Positions 1 to 9,544 of a stretch of DNA of 64,000 nucleotides are shown here, in pieces. The notes below the pieces were generated by a model. That model searched no databases. It was given only the letters and a program-made list of their open reading frames with translations, and had not been told where the DNA came from. Each line of letters starts with the position of its first letter. The stretch's first letter is position 1. The DNA is from Streptomyces violaceusniger Tu 4113 (GTDB lineage Bacteria; Actinomycetota; Actinomycetes; Streptomycetales; Streptomycetaceae): NCBI RefSeq assembly GCF_000147815.2, contig NC_015957.1:4712001-4776000 (forward strand). The letters run 5' to 3'. The position numbers were made by a program, and so were the translations under genes.

Positions 1-1
1 G

Positions 2-1054
2 TACACACTCCGGCTTGCCAGGGCCCACGAGGACCATGGCTGGGACCGGGTGCTGTTCGCCTACGGATCCGGATCGCCCGACCCCGCGCCGGCCGCCGCG
101 TACATCGCGAGCAGGCTGGACAGGCTCCAGATCCTGCTCGCCCACCGGCCCAACGTCTCGTATCCGACCTTCGCCGCCAAGACCTTCGCCACTCTCGACC
201 AGATCAGCGAGGGGCGGCTGACCGTGCACTTCATCACCGGCGGCAACGACCACGAGCAGGGCCGTGAGGGCGACACGCTCACCAAGGACCAGCGCTACGC
301 CCGCACCCGCGAGTACATCCAGATCGTCAGGAAGATCTGGACCACTCACGAGCCCTTCGACCACGAGGGCGAGCACTACCGCTTCCGTGACTTCGTCAGT
401 GACGTGTTCCCGGCCCAACAGCCCCGCCCGGACATCTCGTTCGGCGGATCGTCCCCCGCCGCGTACGCCGCGGGAGGCGCCGAGGCCGACATCTACTGCC
501 TGTGGGGCGAGCCCCTGGAGAAGACCGCCGAGCAGATCGAGGCGGTGAAGGCCGCCGCGAAGGCCGCGGGCCGTACCGACGTCCCGCGCATCCAGGTGGC
601 GTTCCGCCCGATCATCGCCCCGACCGAGGAACTCGCCTGGGAGAAGGCCCGCCGCACGGTGGGCGCGATCGAGGCCCGCAAGGCGAGCGGCGAGTCGGTC
701 ACCAGGCGCCACACCGGGCAGGCACATCCGCAGAACTCCGGCTCACAGCGGCTGCTCGCCATCGCCGAGGCGGGGGAGCGCTACGACCGCGCGCTGTGGA
801 CGCCGACCGCCGCGGCGACCGGTGGGGCGGGCAACTCCAATGCCCTGGTCGGCACCCCCGAGACGGTCGCCCGGGCCCTCCTCGACTACTACGACCTCGG
901 CGTCGACATCCTCTCCGCCCGCGGCTACGACCTGCTGGGCGACGCCATCGACTTCGGTCGGCACGTGATCCCGATCGTCCGTGAGGAGGTCGCCAAGCGT
1001 GATGCCGAGCGTGCGGCGCGTGGCGTGCAGACCCTGGCCGCCGTACACCGATGA
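2..1054 (+). CDS. LLM-class flavin-dependent oxidoreductase (SsuD-like), 5' end outside window
   Basis: The frame is open from the first base, so the true start lies upstream. The visible part is about 350 residues, close to a full alkanesulfonate-monooxygenase-type TIM barrel. Family hallmarks seen are the segment RLDRLQILLAHRPN, the motif SEGRLTVHFITGG (the SsuD-type GRL...TGG flavin-phosphate region) and the later FGGSSPAAY. Known members are FMNH2-dependent monooxygenases that attack organosulfur or related C-heteroatom bonds in the cytoplasm. The gene stops 70 nt before a solute-binding lipoprotein on the same strand, so the two probably belong to one transport/desulfonation unit extending left of the window. 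The substrate cannot be read from sequence. Confidence 0.88.
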   Translation, partial: YTLRLARAHEDHGWDRVLFAYGSGSPDPAPAAAYIASRLDRLQILLAHRPNVSYPTFAAKTFATLDQISEGRLTVHFITGGNDHEQGREGDTLTKDQRYARTREYIQIVRKIWTTHEPFDHEGEHYRFRDFVSDVFPAQQPRPDISFGGSSPAAYAAGGAEADIYCLWGEPLEKTAEQIEAVKAAAKAAGRTDVPRIQVAFRPIIAPTEELAWEKARRTVGAIEARKASGESVTRRHTGQAHPQNSGSQRLLAIAEAGERYDRALWTPTAAATGGAGNSNALVGTPETVARALLDYYDLGVDILSARGYDLLGDAIDFGRHVIPIVREEVAKRDAERAARGVQTLAAVHR

Positions 1055-1124
1055 CCTCCGTCGCACGGCCACCCAGGTATTCCCATCGCCGCCACCACGG
1101 CGCAGAACGGAAAGGCCCCCTGCT

Positions 1125-2087
1125 GTGAACCACCCCGGGACCAGAACTCGGCCGCGCGTCGCCGCGCTGACGCTGCTGTCACTCCTGGCGCTGACCGCAT
1201 GCGGTGGCTCCGGTGGCACGGACAGCACAACGCCGGCGGGAGCCCAGGCCTCTCCCGCGCCGACCGACGACCCGGTCGCCGCAGTACGGAAGGTGGACTC
1301 CGTCGCCGCCCTGCTGCCCGCCGACGTCGCCAGGTCCGGCACCCTGAGGATGGGCAGCTCGATCGGGGCTCCGCCGGGCGCGTACTACCCGAACGGCCCG
1401 GACAAGAAGCCCGCGGGTCAGGACATCGACATCGCCGACGCGGTGGCCAAGGTACTCGGCGTCAGGCTGGAACGTCAGGACGCCTCCTTCGAGACGATCC
1501 TGCCCGCCCTCGGCAGCGGCAAGTTCGACGTGGGCACCGGCAACTTCGGCGTGACCGCCGAGCGTCTGAAGACCATCGACTTCGTCACCTATATCAACGA
1601 CGGCCAGGGCTTCGCGGTAAAGAAGGGCGGCACGGCGCTCAGCCGGAAGGTCACCGATCTGACCGAGCTGTGCGGGCTGACCATCGGCACCGGGGCCGGC
1701 ACCACCTTCGAGGCGACCCTCACCCGGCAGAAGGGGGTGTGCGCCAAGGTCGGGAAGAAGCCGTACGACGTGAAGGTCTACGCGGAGAACGGAGCCGTCC
1801 TCACGGCCCTGCAGCAGGGCCGCATCGACGTCGTGATGTCCACCATCAACGGACTGCGGTACCAAGCGGCCCAGTCCGCCGCCCATACCTCCTTCCTCGG
1901 CGAGTACCACCGCCTCGACGTCGGTTTCGCCTTCAAGAAGGGCTCTCCGCTCACCCGCGCCTTCCGGGCCGCCGTGAACGAGTTGATCGAGAACGGCATA
2001 TACGCCCGGATCCTCGAGAAGTGGGGCACCAGCGCCTCCGCGATCGACGCGTCGCGGATCAACCCGCCCGAACACACCCAAGGGTGA
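1125..2087 (+). CDS. Family-3 ABC transporter solute-binding lipoprotein (polar amino-acid type)
   Basis: A 320-residue periplasmic-binding-protein-like lipoprotein. I chose the GTG at 1125 because it follows GGAAAGG by about 9 nt and opens a short basic n-region, a hydrophobic stretch and the lipobox LTAC (Cys about residue 26). The upstream in-frame extension is arginine/proline-rich read-through. SBP_bac_3 features are GQDIDIADAVAKVLGV, ILPALGSGKFDVGTG and a C-terminal ARILEKWG. It would be anchored outside the membrane and deliver a small polar ligand. No permease or ATPase follows, so its partners are probably upstream of the window, with the flavin monooxygenase. Confidence 0.88.
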   Translation: MNHPGTRTRPRVAALTLLSLLALTACGGSGGTDSTTPAGAQASPAPTDDPVAAVRKVDSVAALLPADVARSGTLRMGSSIGAPPGAYYPNGPDKKPAGQDIDIADAVAKVLGVRLERQDASFETILPALGSGKFDVGTGNFGVTAERLKTIDFVTYINDGQGFAVKKGGTALSRKVTDLTELCGLTIGTGAGTTFEATLTRQKGVCAKVGKKPYDVKVYAENGAVLTALQQGRIDVVMSTINGLRYQAAQSAAHTSFLGEYHRLDVGFAFKKGSPLTRAFRAAVNELIENGIYARILEKWGTSASAIDASRINPPEHTQG

Positions 2088-2451
2088 GCAAGGACCCGAC
2101 GATGGGAGCCTCACGATTCTGTCGAGGGCGAGGCGGAACGTGATGCCGGCGCGCGCGTTGTGCCGCTCCACGGCGAGCCGCGCTCCGCGCTCCTGCGCGA
2201 CGGCGCAGCCGAAGCGCACCGCTTCCCTGATCACGATCACAAGCCCCCTTGAAACCACCGGCTCACGATGCGTCCGCCGTGCTGCTCAGCGGTAACCGGC
2301 GTGACATGACAGCCGGTTACCGATCACATGGCACAGCCGTACTCCACCCGTCACCCGCCCGGCACAGACCTGGCACCGAGCCGGCCCCAGCGGATCCCGC
2401 CGGAACGCCGATGAGCCGCGGCGACGCGTTTCCGCGCGCCGGGCGAGAACG
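2088..2451. other. Convergent intergenic region without a confident gene
   Basis: These 364 bases separate the lipoprotein gene from the convergent reductase gene. I see one strong hairpin (2290-2322). About 55 codons on the minus strand (2258 down to about 2095) have coding-like composition but no start context and no family I recognise. They could be a worn gene remnant or chance. Confidence 0.5.
2290..2322. terminator. Hairpin between convergent genes
   Basis: CGGTAACCGGC (2290-2300) and GCCGGTTACCG (2312-2322) form a perfect 11-bp inverted repeat around an 11-nt loop. It lies between two convergent genes, which suits a bidirectional terminator. There is no U tract, as is common in Streptomyces. 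Confidence 0.55.
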
Positions 2452-3396
2452 TCATCGAGGCCCGGTCCGGATCTCCAGTACCACCTTTCCCCAGGGGTGG
2501 CCGGTTTCGACCGCCCGGAGGGCGGACGGGGCCTCGGCGAAGGGGAAGATCTCCCGGACGTGGGGATGGAGCCGGCCGTCCTGGACGCGGTGGGCGAGCT
2601 CACCCAGGGTCTCCGCCCGGTTGGCGCGGGACAGCGGCCGGGCGCCGAAGCGGGCCGCGGTGTCCGGACCGGCGACGGTAAGGACACGGCAGCCAGGGGA
2701 CATCAGGGCGGAGACCGTGTCCAGCGCGTCGCCGCCCACCAGGTCCAGCACGGCATCGGCCCCGTTCGGAAGCGCGGCGGCCAGCCGGTCCGCGGTGTCA
2801 TCGCTGTCGTACGGAACGGGCGTGGCACCCAGGGACGCCACGAAATCCCGCTTCGCGCGGGACGCGGTTCCGACCACCGACACCCCCTTTGACGCGGCGA
2901 GTTGGGCCGCCGCCACTCCCACCCCGCCCCCGACGCCCAGGATCAGCAGGGTCTCCCCGGCGGTCATGTCGAGCCCGCGCACGGAGTCGTACGCGGTCCC
3001 CGCCGCCACGGGGAGGGCCGCCGCATCGGTGAAGGACAGCCCCTCCGGCTTCGGGATCGTGAAGTCGGCGGTCAGCACGGCATGCGTCGCGTAGCCACCG
3101 CAGCCACGCGCACTGCTGCCGAACACCGCGTCCCCCACGGCGAACCCCGCCACTCCCGGGCCGAGGCCCACCACCACCCCGGCCGCCTCGCGCCCGAACA
3201 CCGCCGGGAGGTCGAGCGGAAGGAACGACCGGTGCGTTCCCTCGCGCACCTTCCAGTCGACCGGATTGACGCCTGCCGCGTGGACCTCGATCAGCAGTTC
3301 CCCCGGACCGGGGGAGGGGAGTGGAAGGTCCAGGAAGCGCTCCACGTCCGGGCCGCCGTATGCCGTGAATCCGTAGGCGTTCGTCACGGTCGTCAT
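2452..3396 (-). CDS. MDR-superfamily NAD(P)H-dependent reductase (quinone oxidoreductase type)
   Basis: A 314-residue medium-chain reductase. The GroES-like N-terminal half contains [14 protein letters not shown] and the Rossmann half has the dinucleotide motif [15 protein letters not shown] (about residues 150-165). The structural and catalytic zinc cysteines of alcohol dehydrogenases are absent, so it is the zinc-independent quinone/enone reductase kind. The ATG at 3396 overlaps the stop of the upstream ABC ATPase gene by 4 nt (ATGA), indicating translational coupling at the distal end of the operon that starts at 10648. It probably reduces a carbonyl or enone formed from the imported substrate, but the substrate is unknown. 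Confidence 0.85.
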   Translation of the reverse strand: MTTVTNAYGFTAYGGPDVERFLDLPLPSPGPGELLIEVHAAGVNPVDWKVREGTHRSFLPLDLPAVFGREAAGVVVGLGPGVAGFAVGDAVFGSSARGCGGYATHAVLTADFTIPKPEGLSFTDAAALPVAAGTAYDSVRGLDMTAGETLLILGVGGGVGVAAAQLAASKGVSVVGTASRAKRDFVASLGATPVPYDSDDTADRLAAALPNGADAVLDLVGGDALDTVSALMSPGCRVLTVAGPDTAARFGARPLSRANRAETLGELAHRVQDGRLHPHVREIFPFAEAPSALRAVETGHPWGKVVLEIRTGPR

Positions 3397-4262
3397 TCCG
3401 CCCCCACGGACTTGAGGTTCCGGCGCTGCTCCCGGCGTTCCCGCTGGCGTGCCGGGTCCGGTACGGGGGCGGCGAGCATGAGCCGCCGGGTATAGGGGTC
3501 CCGCGGGCCGCTGGTCACGGCCGCGGCCTCCCCCGTCTCCACGATCCGGCCGCCGTACATCACGGCCACGCGATGACTGACACACCGCACCACCGACAGA
3601 TCGTGGGTGATGAACAGATAGGCCACGCCGGTGCGCTCCTGGATCTCCACGAACAGTTCCAGGACCCGCGCCTGGGTGGACAAATCCAGCGCGCTGACCG
3701 GTTCGTCGCACACGATCAGCCGCGGGTCGCGGCACAGGGCCCGGGCGATCGCGACACGCTGGCGCTGCCCGCCGGAGAACTCCCGCGGCAGCCGGTGCGC
3801 GGCGTCGGCCGGCAGCCGCACCTGGTCGAGCAACCCGCTGACCCGCTCCTCGGCCGCGGCGCGGGAGGTGCCGGAGACCAGCAGGGGCTCGGCGAGGATG
3901 TCGCCCACGGTCATCGCCGGGTTCAGCGAGGTGTAGGGGTCCTGGAAGACGACCTGGATCTCGGCGCTGAGCGCACGCCGCTCGCGCGCGCTCAGCCGCG
4001 AGATCGCCCGGCCCGCATAGCGGATCTCGCCCTCGGCCACCGGGGCGAGTCCGAGCACCGCACGCCCGAGCGTCGTCTTGCCCGAGCCGGACTCGCCGAC
4101 CAGCCCGACCGTCTCACCTGGCCGGATGTCCAGGGAGACGCCGTGCAGGGCCCGGAACGGCCGACCGCGCCGGCTCTTGGCGGCGTACTCCACCACCACG
4201 CCGTCGACTTCGAGCATGTTGCCGGGGGCCGGTGTAGGTGTCGGTGTCGCTGTGGTGCTCAT
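3393..4262 (-). CDS. Peptide/nickel-type ABC transporter ATP-binding protein (DppF/OppF-like)
   Basis: A 289-residue nucleotide-binding subunit. Walker A is GESGSGKTT, the signature is FSGGQRQR and Walker B is [12 protein letters not shown]; the Q-loop reads [15 protein letters not shown]. The C-terminal extension ([14 protein letters not shown]) is typical of oligopeptide-class ATPases. It would pair with the ATPase half of the upstream fusion protein on the cytoplasmic face of the importer. It overlaps both neighbours by 4 nt, so expression is coupled within the operon. Peptide-class ABC importers also carry oligosaccharides and opine-like compounds, which fits the sugar-type enzymes in the same operon. 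Confidence 0.93.
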   Translation of the reverse strand: MSTTATPTPTPAPGNMLEVDGVVVEYAAKSRRGRPFRALHGVSLDIRPGETVGLVGESGSGKTTLGRAVLGLAPVAEGEIRYAGRAISRLSARERRALSAEIQVVFQDPYTSLNPAMTVGDILAEPLLVSGTSRAAAEERVSGLLDQVRLPADAAHRLPREFSGGQRQRVAIARALCRDPRLIVCDEPVSALDLSTQARVLELFVEIQERTGVAYLFITHDLSVVRCVSHRVAVMYGGRIVETGEAAAVTSGPRDPYTRRLMLAAPVPDPARQRERREQRRNLKSVGAE

Positions 4263-6055
4263 ACCGTCTCCTGGAGGGGTCCGCCCGTCGCGGGAGTTCG
4301 CAGGGGGGCGCGGGGCGGGGCGTCCTCCAGCGTCGAGTCCAGCAGCATGCGGGTGTACTCGTGCCGCGGCTCGGCGAACAGCTTCTCGGCCGGGGCGGTT
4401 TCGACGACCTGGCCGGTGCGCATGACGACCACGCGGTCGCAGATGTCCGCGACCACCCCGAAGTTGTGCGTCACCAGGATGAGCCCCATCTCCCGCTCCT
4501 GCTGCAACTCCCGCAGCAGGTCCAGGACTTCGGCCTGGACGGTGACATCCAGCGCCGTGGTGGGCTCGTCCGCGATCAGCAGCTCGGGGTCGCAGGAGAC
4601 GGCGCCCGCGATGAGGACCCGCTGGGCCATGCCGCCGGAGATCTGGTGCGGATAGGCGTGGTAGACGCGCTCCGGCTCGGCGATGCCGACCCGTTCCAGC
4701 AGGGCCAGGGCCTTCTCCCGCGCCTCCCGCGCGGTCAGCTTCAGATGCGCCCGCATCGGGTCGGTGAGCTGGGTGCCGATGCGGAAGGCCGGGTCGAGGT
4801 TGGACATCGGCTCCTGGGGGACGTAGGCGATGCGGCAGCCGCGCAGCGCGTTCCGCTCCTTACGGCCGAGCCCCCGCAGATCGCGGCCGTCGAAGCTGAG
4901 CCGGCCGGCCTCGCTCCGGCCTTCCGGGGGCAGCAGCCCGAGGATGGCGAACGCCGTCTGGCTCTTGCCGGAGCCCGACTCGCCTACCAGGCCGACCACT
5001 TCACCGCGGCGCACGGTGAGCGACACCCCGTCCACCACGGTGCGCTCGCCGTCGCGGGTGGCGTAGGTGACCCGCAGGTCCTCGACGGCGAGGAGGCTGT
5101 CGTCGTCGGCCGGACCGGGTGTGCTCGCCGGGGCCGCCGCGGGGCGTGGGCGCCGCCGGGCCGCCGGGCCGGGCGTGTCCAGGAGCGCGTCGCGCAGGGC
5201 GTTGGCGAGCAGGCCGAGCGTCGCCACGGTGATCACGATCGCCAGGCCGGGGGCCACCAGCATGGTGGGCTTGGTGTACAGATTGGCGAACGCCTCGTTG
5301 AGCATCGCGCCCCAGCTTGCCTGCCCGGCCGAGCCGAGGCCGAGGAATTCGATGCCCGCCTGGATGACGACGGCCACGCCGAACATCTGCGCCGACTGGA
5401 TGATGGTGGGTGCCTGCACCACCGGCAGGATGTGCCGCCGCACGATACGGGCGTCGCCGAGTCCGCTGACGCGGGCGGCGTCGACGTACAGCTCCTCGCG
5501 CACCGAGGTGACGGAGGCGCGCACGAGGCGGAAGACACCGGGGGCGAGGATGAGGCCGAGCACCGCCATCGTCGCGTTGGTGTCGGGGCCGATCGCGGCG
5601 ATGGAGACCAGCAGCACCATGATGGCGGGCGCGGCCATGACGAGACTCGCCACCCAGCTCACGACGGCGTCGAGCCGGCCCCGGTAGTAGCCGGCGAGCA
5701 GCCCGGCCGGAACACCGATCAGCAGGGCGACCACGACGGCGATGAACCCGCCCAGCAGGCTGACCCGGCCGCCGTACAGCAGCCGTGCGAGCACATCCCG
5801 TCCGACGCTGTCGGCGCCGAGGAGATGACCGCCGCCGGGCGGGGCGAAGGCGTCGTCCAGGGTGGAGCGGGTGGGACTGGCCGAGGTGAGCAGGGGCGCG
5901 AACGCACTGGCCGCGACGATGAGCGCCAGCAGGACCAGGCACACCACCGCCACCCGGTTGTGCAGCAGGCGGCTCAGCGGATGGCCGCGTCGGCGGGCGG
6001 TGCCCGGCGTGGAGTCGGGTGTGCCGCGGGTGTCGCGGCGTGCGGATTGCGTCAT
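4259..6055 (-). CDS. Fused ABC permease and ATP-binding protein (DppC-DppD fusion)
   Basis: This 598-residue protein joins two subunits. Residues about 1-300 are a DppC-type permease with an N-terminal membrane helix ([18 protein letters not shown]) and several later helices. After a proline/alanine-rich linker, residues about 315-590 are a DppD-type ATPase with Walker A GESGSGKS, signature ISGGMAQR and Walker [13 protein letters not shown]. Such permease-ATPase fusions are known among actinobacterial peptide transporters. The start overlaps the stop of the DppB-like gene by 4 nt and the stop overlaps the DppF-like gene by 4 nt. Confidence 0.92.
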   Translation of the reverse strand: MTQSARRDTRGTPDSTPGTARRRGHPLSRLLHNRVAVVCLVLLALIVAASAFAPLLTSASPTRSTLDDAFAPPGGGHLLGADSVGRDVLARLLYGGRVSLLGGFIAVVVALLIGVPAGLLAGYYRGRLDAVVSWVASLVMAAPAIMVLLVSIAAIGPDTNATMAVLGLILAPGVFRLVRASVTSVREELYVDAARVSGLGDARIVRRHILPVVQAPTIIQSAQMFGVAVVIQAGIEFLGLGSAGQASWGAMLNEAFANLYTKPTMLVAPGLAIVITVATLGLLANALRDALLDTPGPAARRRPRPAAAPASTPGPADDDSLLAVEDLRVTYATRDGERTVVDGVSLTVRRGEVVGLVGESGSGKSQTAFAILGLLPPEGRSEAGRLSFDGRDLRGLGRKERNALRGCRIAYVPQEPMSNLDPAFRIGTQLTDPMRAHLKLTAREAREKALALLERVGIAEPERVYHAYPHQISGGMAQRVLIAGAVSCDPELLIADEPTTALDVTVQAEVLDLLRELQQEREMGLILVTHNFGVVADICDRVVVMRTGQVVETAPAEKLFAEPRHEYTRMLLDSTLEDAPPRAPLRTPATGGPLQETV

Positions 6056-6993
6056 CGGACACGAACCTTCGGATTGAGCCAGCCGTAGGCGAGGTCCACC
6101 AGCAGGTTGACCGCCACGACGATGAGGACGAGGTAGACCACGACGCCCATGACCAGCGGCGTGTCGCCGTTGACGGTCGCCGTCACCGCGGCGGAGCCCA
6201 CTCCGGGAAGTCCGAAGACCTTCTCGATGACGACGGCGCCGCCCACCAGGGAGATGAACTGCAGGGAGAGCACGGTCAGCGCCGGGGGCGCCGCGTTGCG
6301 CAGCACGTGCCGGAAGAGCACCCGCCGCTCGCTCATGCCCCGGCTGCGCAGGGTGCGCACGAAGTCCTGGCGCAGTACGTCGATGACCGAGCCGCGCACC
6401 TGCTGGGCGGTGGCGGCGATGGCGCCGATGGCGAGCGAGACGGCGGGGAGGGTGATGGACTGGAGCCAGCCGGAGGGGGAGTCGGCCAGCGGCACGTATC
6501 CGGTCGCCGGGAGCCAGCGCAGTTGGACGGCGAGGGTGGCGGAGAGCATCAGCGCCATCAGGAAGCTCGGCACCGCGTAGCCGACGATCGCGGTCGCCTG
6601 CACCACGCGGTCGAGCCAGCCACGCCGTACGGCGGCGGCGACACCGAGCACCACGCTGAGGACGGTGGCCAGCAGAAGTCCGCCGACCACGATGGACAGG
6701 GACACCGGTGCCTTGAGCACCAGGCTTTCGGAGACGGAGTCACCGCCGAACCAGGAGGTCCCGAAGTCGCCCCGGACCGCGTGGCCCAGCCACTGTCCGT
6801 ACTGGGCGATCCACGGCCGGTCCAGGCCCAACTCGTGTTTCTTCGCGGCGATTTGTGCGGGCGTCGCCATATTGCCGGCGATGTTGCGCGCGGCGTCGGT
6901 CCCGGTGAGGCTCATCATCGCGAACGCCGTCGTCGCGAGCACATAGAGGAGCACCAGGCCGGCCGCGACGCGGCGCACGAGAAAGGTCAGCAT
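6052..6993 (-). CDS. ABC transporter permease (DppB-like)
   Basis: A 313-residue inner-membrane permease. The ATG at 6993 was chosen because GAAGGAAAG lies just upstream and the protein then begins MLTFLVRRVAAGLVLLYVLA, the usual DppB first helix. The extension upstream is proline/arginine rich and unlikely to be translated. Five to six hydrophobic segments are visible. The conserved coupling loop is near the LRSRGMSERRVLFRHVLRNA segment. It should form a heterodimer with the permease half of the fusion protein encoded next. Confidence 0.92.
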   Translation of the reverse strand: MLTFLVRRVAAGLVLLYVLATTAFAMMSLTGTDAARNIAGNMATPAQIAAKKHELGLDRPWIAQYGQWLGHAVRGDFGTSWFGGDSVSESLVLKAPVSLSIVVGGLLLATVLSVVLGVAAAVRRGWLDRVVQATAIVGYAVPSFLMALMLSATLAVQLRWLPATGYVPLADSPSGWLQSITLPAVSLAIGAIAATAQQVRGSVIDVLRQDFVRTLRSRGMSERRVLFRHVLRNAAPPALTVLSLQFISLVGGAVVIEKVFGLPGVGSAAVTATVNGDTPLVMGVVVYLVLIVVAVNLLVDLAYGWLNPKVRVR

Positions 6994-7075
6994 CGCGTTC
7001 TTTCCTTCTGCGTCGGCGGATGCGGGATCTGTCGCGGACGGGGCGGGGCGGTGCGCGGTCCGCTCCGCCGTCGCG

Positions 7076-8584
7076 TCAGCCGGCGGGAGCCATGTCGTAG
7101 ATCGGTACCGCCGAGACAAAGTCCCGGGGCGTCACCTTGATCTTCTTGGAGTTGCCCTGGACGGCGTCCAGCACATCCCAGGGCGCGTTGAAGGCGTGGT
7201 CCTGCAGATAGGCGTTGATCTCGCGGAACGCGGCGGTCTGCGCCGCGCCCTGGGCCCTCTGCGCCTTGTCGATCATGGAGTTGAGCTTGGGGTCGAAGTC
7301 CTTGGCGGGGTTCCAGGCGGCGCCCTTGGCCAGCTCGGACTGGATGAGGTCCCAGGGCTGGCCGGACTGCAGCTTGAACCACGACATCGCGTACTCGCCG
7401 GACTGGAGGGCCGTGAACAGCCGGGTGAACGGGATCTTGTCCACCTTGACCTTGATGCCGATGTCCTCCAGGGCCTGCGTCATGACCACCTGCTGGCCCG
7501 GCGCGACGGAGGAGACATCGGGCATGGTGACGGTGAAACCGTGGGGATAGCCCGCCTCGGCGAGCAGCCTTCTGGCCTTGGCCGGGTCGTAGGCGTAGTT
7601 GCTCTCGAGAGATGTGTCGTACCAGGCGCTGCCGGCGGTCGCCATCTGCGAGGTGGCCGTGGCGTAGCCGAGGTTGAGCTTCTTGACGATCGACTCCCGG
7701 TCGAAGGCGTAGTTCAGTGCCTGGCGCACCTTCACCTTGCCCAGGGCCGGCACGATCCTCCCGGTGCGGTCCCAGATGTACAGTCCCTCGACGCTGTCGG
7801 CGTGTCCCCGCACCTCAAGGCCCCGGCTCTTGGCGTGCTGGGCGGTCTGCGGGGTGATCCGGGCCCAGTCGACCTGCCCGCCGAGCAGGGCGTTGAGGCG
7901 TGCGGTGGGGTCGCTGATGTTCTTGATGACGATCTTGTCGAAGGGGTATGCCTTCCTGTTCCAGTAGTGCCGGTTGCGGGTGAAGGCATACGTGCTGCCG
8001 TTCGTCGTGGCGCCCTTGTCCAGGACGTAGGGGCCCGAGCCGACCGGACCGCCCTTCGCCGCCAGGTCCTTCGGGCCGGCGATCATGCCCGAGGGGTCGC
8101 CGAGGTTCACCACGAGCTGGGGGTCGGGCGCCGACAGGTGAATGGCCACGGTCCGGGGGTCCACGGCCGCCACCGAGTCGATGGCGCGCAGCTTGCCGGC
8201 GGCCTCGTTGGTGCCTTCCTTGTTGTGGAGCAGGCTCTTCCGCACCGCGGTCGCGTCCAGCGCCGTACCGTCGGTGAACCGCACGTCCTTCCTGAGCTTC
8301 ATGGTCAGCACGGTGCGGGCGCTGTCGTAGGACCAGGAGGTCGCCAGGTTCGGCCGGGGACGGGCCTTGGAGTCCAGCCGGACCAGCGAGTCGAAGACGG
8401 GCTCGTAGTACTGGATGTTGTCGCCCAGGGCCGCGGACGCCAGGTCCCAGCCGGTGTGGGCGTTGCCGATGGACAGCGTCAGCGTGTCGTCTCCGGTGGC
8501 GGACGCCGTGGTGCCGGCGCCACCGCTGCACGCCGGCACGGCCACGAGGGCGAGGGCCGCCCCTGCCATGACCATTCTTCGCAT
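7076..8584 (-). CDS. Family-5 extracellular solute-binding lipoprotein (peptide/oligosaccharide type)
   Basis: A 502-residue SBP_bac_5 protein. The N-terminus MRRMVMAGAALALVAVPAC is a lipoprotein signal with lipobox VPAC. An AGAAGGACGAC-like ribosome site precedes the ATG. Family landmarks are YYEPVFDSLVRL, KPRPNLATSW-like spacing, the LRKDVRFTDGTALDA strand and VRQALNYAFDRESIV. It would be tethered outside the membrane and give specificity to the DppB/DppCD/DppF importer downstream. The gap to the permease start is 82 nt, the largest in the operon, and may hold a processing or attenuation site, although I see no clear hairpin. Confidence 0.92.
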   Translation of the reverse strand: MRRMVMAGAALALVAVPACSGGAGTTASATGDDTLTLSIGNAHTGWDLASAALGDNIQYYEPVFDSLVRLDSKARPRPNLATSWSYDSARTVLTMKLRKDVRFTDGTALDATAVRKSLLHNKEGTNEAAGKLRAIDSVAAVDPRTVAIHLSAPDPQLVVNLGDPSGMIAGPKDLAAKGGPVGSGPYVLDKGATTNGSTYAFTRNRHYWNRKAYPFDKIVIKNISDPTARLNALLGGQVDWARITPQTAQHAKSRGLEVRGHADSVEGLYIWDRTGRIVPALGKVKVRQALNYAFDRESIVKKLNLGYATATSQMATAGSAWYDTSLESNYAYDPAKARRLLAEAGYPHGFTVTMPDVSSVAPGQQVVMTQALEDIGIKVKVDKIPFTRLFTALQSGEYAMSWFKLQSGQPWDLIQSELAKGAAWNPAKDFDPKLNSMIDKAQRAQGAAQTAAFREINAYLQDHAFNAPWDVLDAVQGNSKKIKVTPRDFVSAVPIYDMAPAG

Positions 8585-8612
8585 GTCGTCCTTCTGTTCT
8601 CGGGTGCCGCGC

Positions 8613-9500
8613 TCAGTGCTGCCGCTTGGCCCACTCGCCGCAGAGCCGGACGCTCTCCTCGGGGGTGGCCTGGGCGCCGCGGTCGACCTCGATCACCAGC
8701 CAGCCGTCGAAGTCGGCGGGCAGCGCGGCCAGGGTGGCGGGGATGTCGACCGAGGCGTGGCCGGGCTCGGCCCACAGACCGGCCAGCACGGTCTGCTGGT
8801 AGGTCCATGCCTCGGCGCGGCCTCGTTCGGCGATGTCGGCGTGGAAGTCCTTGATGTGCAGGGCGGTGACCCGGTCGGCGTAGTCGCGGATGAGGCCGAT
8901 GACATCGGCACCGGCCCAGCCGAGGTGGCCGATGTCCGGGCCGAAGGAGAGGACGTCCGCGTCCACGCCGTCGAGGATGAAGCGGGTCTCCTCCTCGGTC
9001 TCCGCCCAGGTGCCGATGTGCGGGTGGAACGCGGCGGTGACGCCGTTGGCCTTGGTGGTCTCGCCCATCCGGGCGAACACCTCGCGCACCCGCTCCAGCC
9101 GTTCGGGAGTCGCCTCGGCGCCCACGGCCGGGCGGTGCACCCGGGGGGCCTGCCTGTTCATCCCGGTGGCCACGAAGACCGTGGTCAGGCCCAGATCGGC
9201 CATCTGGGTGCTGACGCGGTCGGTCTTGTCGAGCAGTTCGCGCAGGCCGCTCTCGTCCTCGGGGAGGGGGCCGGAGATATAGCCCGGGGCGGGCGCCAGG
9301 CCGTGTTCGCCGAGCAGCCGGCCGTATTCGGTGGCGGACATCTCGGCGGGCACGTCCGCGTGGACGGCGGCGATACCGGCCTCGCGGATGACCTTGAGGC
9401 GCTCGGGCAGGGCCGGTGCCAGGGCGGGGTCGATCCAGCCGTCGTCGGTGGCGATCCACTGCAGGGGGTTGATCGCGATCCTGTCGTGGCGGATGGTCAT
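8613..9500 (-). CDS. Sugar phosphate isomerase/epimerase-like TIM barrel (IolE/xylose-isomerase-like)
   Basis: A 295-residue AP_endonuc_2-type barrel. Metal-site-like residues occur in FHPHIGTW (about 143-150), FGPDIGHLGWAGAD (about 185-198), ALHIKDFH (about 213-220) and VIEVDRG near the C-terminus, the usual Glu/Asp/His set of this fold. Family members include inosose dehydratase, 3-dehydro-sugar isomerases and tagaturonate epimerases. With the Gfo/Idh/MocA dehydrogenase 44 nt upstream it forms the classic pair for oxidising and rearranging an inositol or sugar. The downstream binding protein starts 28 nt later. Confidence 0.85.
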   Translation of the reverse strand: MTIRHDRIAINPLQWIATDDGWIDPALAPALPERLKVIREAGIAAVHADVPAEMSATEYGRLLGEHGLAPAPGYISGPLPEDESGLRELLDKTDRVSTQMADLGLTTVFVATGMNRQAPRVHRPAVGAEATPERLERVREVFARMGETTKANGVTAAFHPHIGTWAETEEETRFILDGVDADVLSFGPDIGHLGWAGADVIGLIRDYADRVTALHIKDFHADIAERGRAEAWTYQQTVLAGLWAEPGHASVDIPATLAALPADFDGWLVIEVDRGAQATPEESVRLCGEWAKRQH

Positions 9501-9544
9501 GCGGGTCCTCTCGCGGGGTTCGGGCGTGGTGGGGCGGGCGGGTG

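Noticed and set aside
2095..2258. Coding-like stretch on the minus strand in the first convergent gap
   Set aside because: It has no start context, no clear homologous family from memory and no upstream partner. It is described only as an intergenic note.
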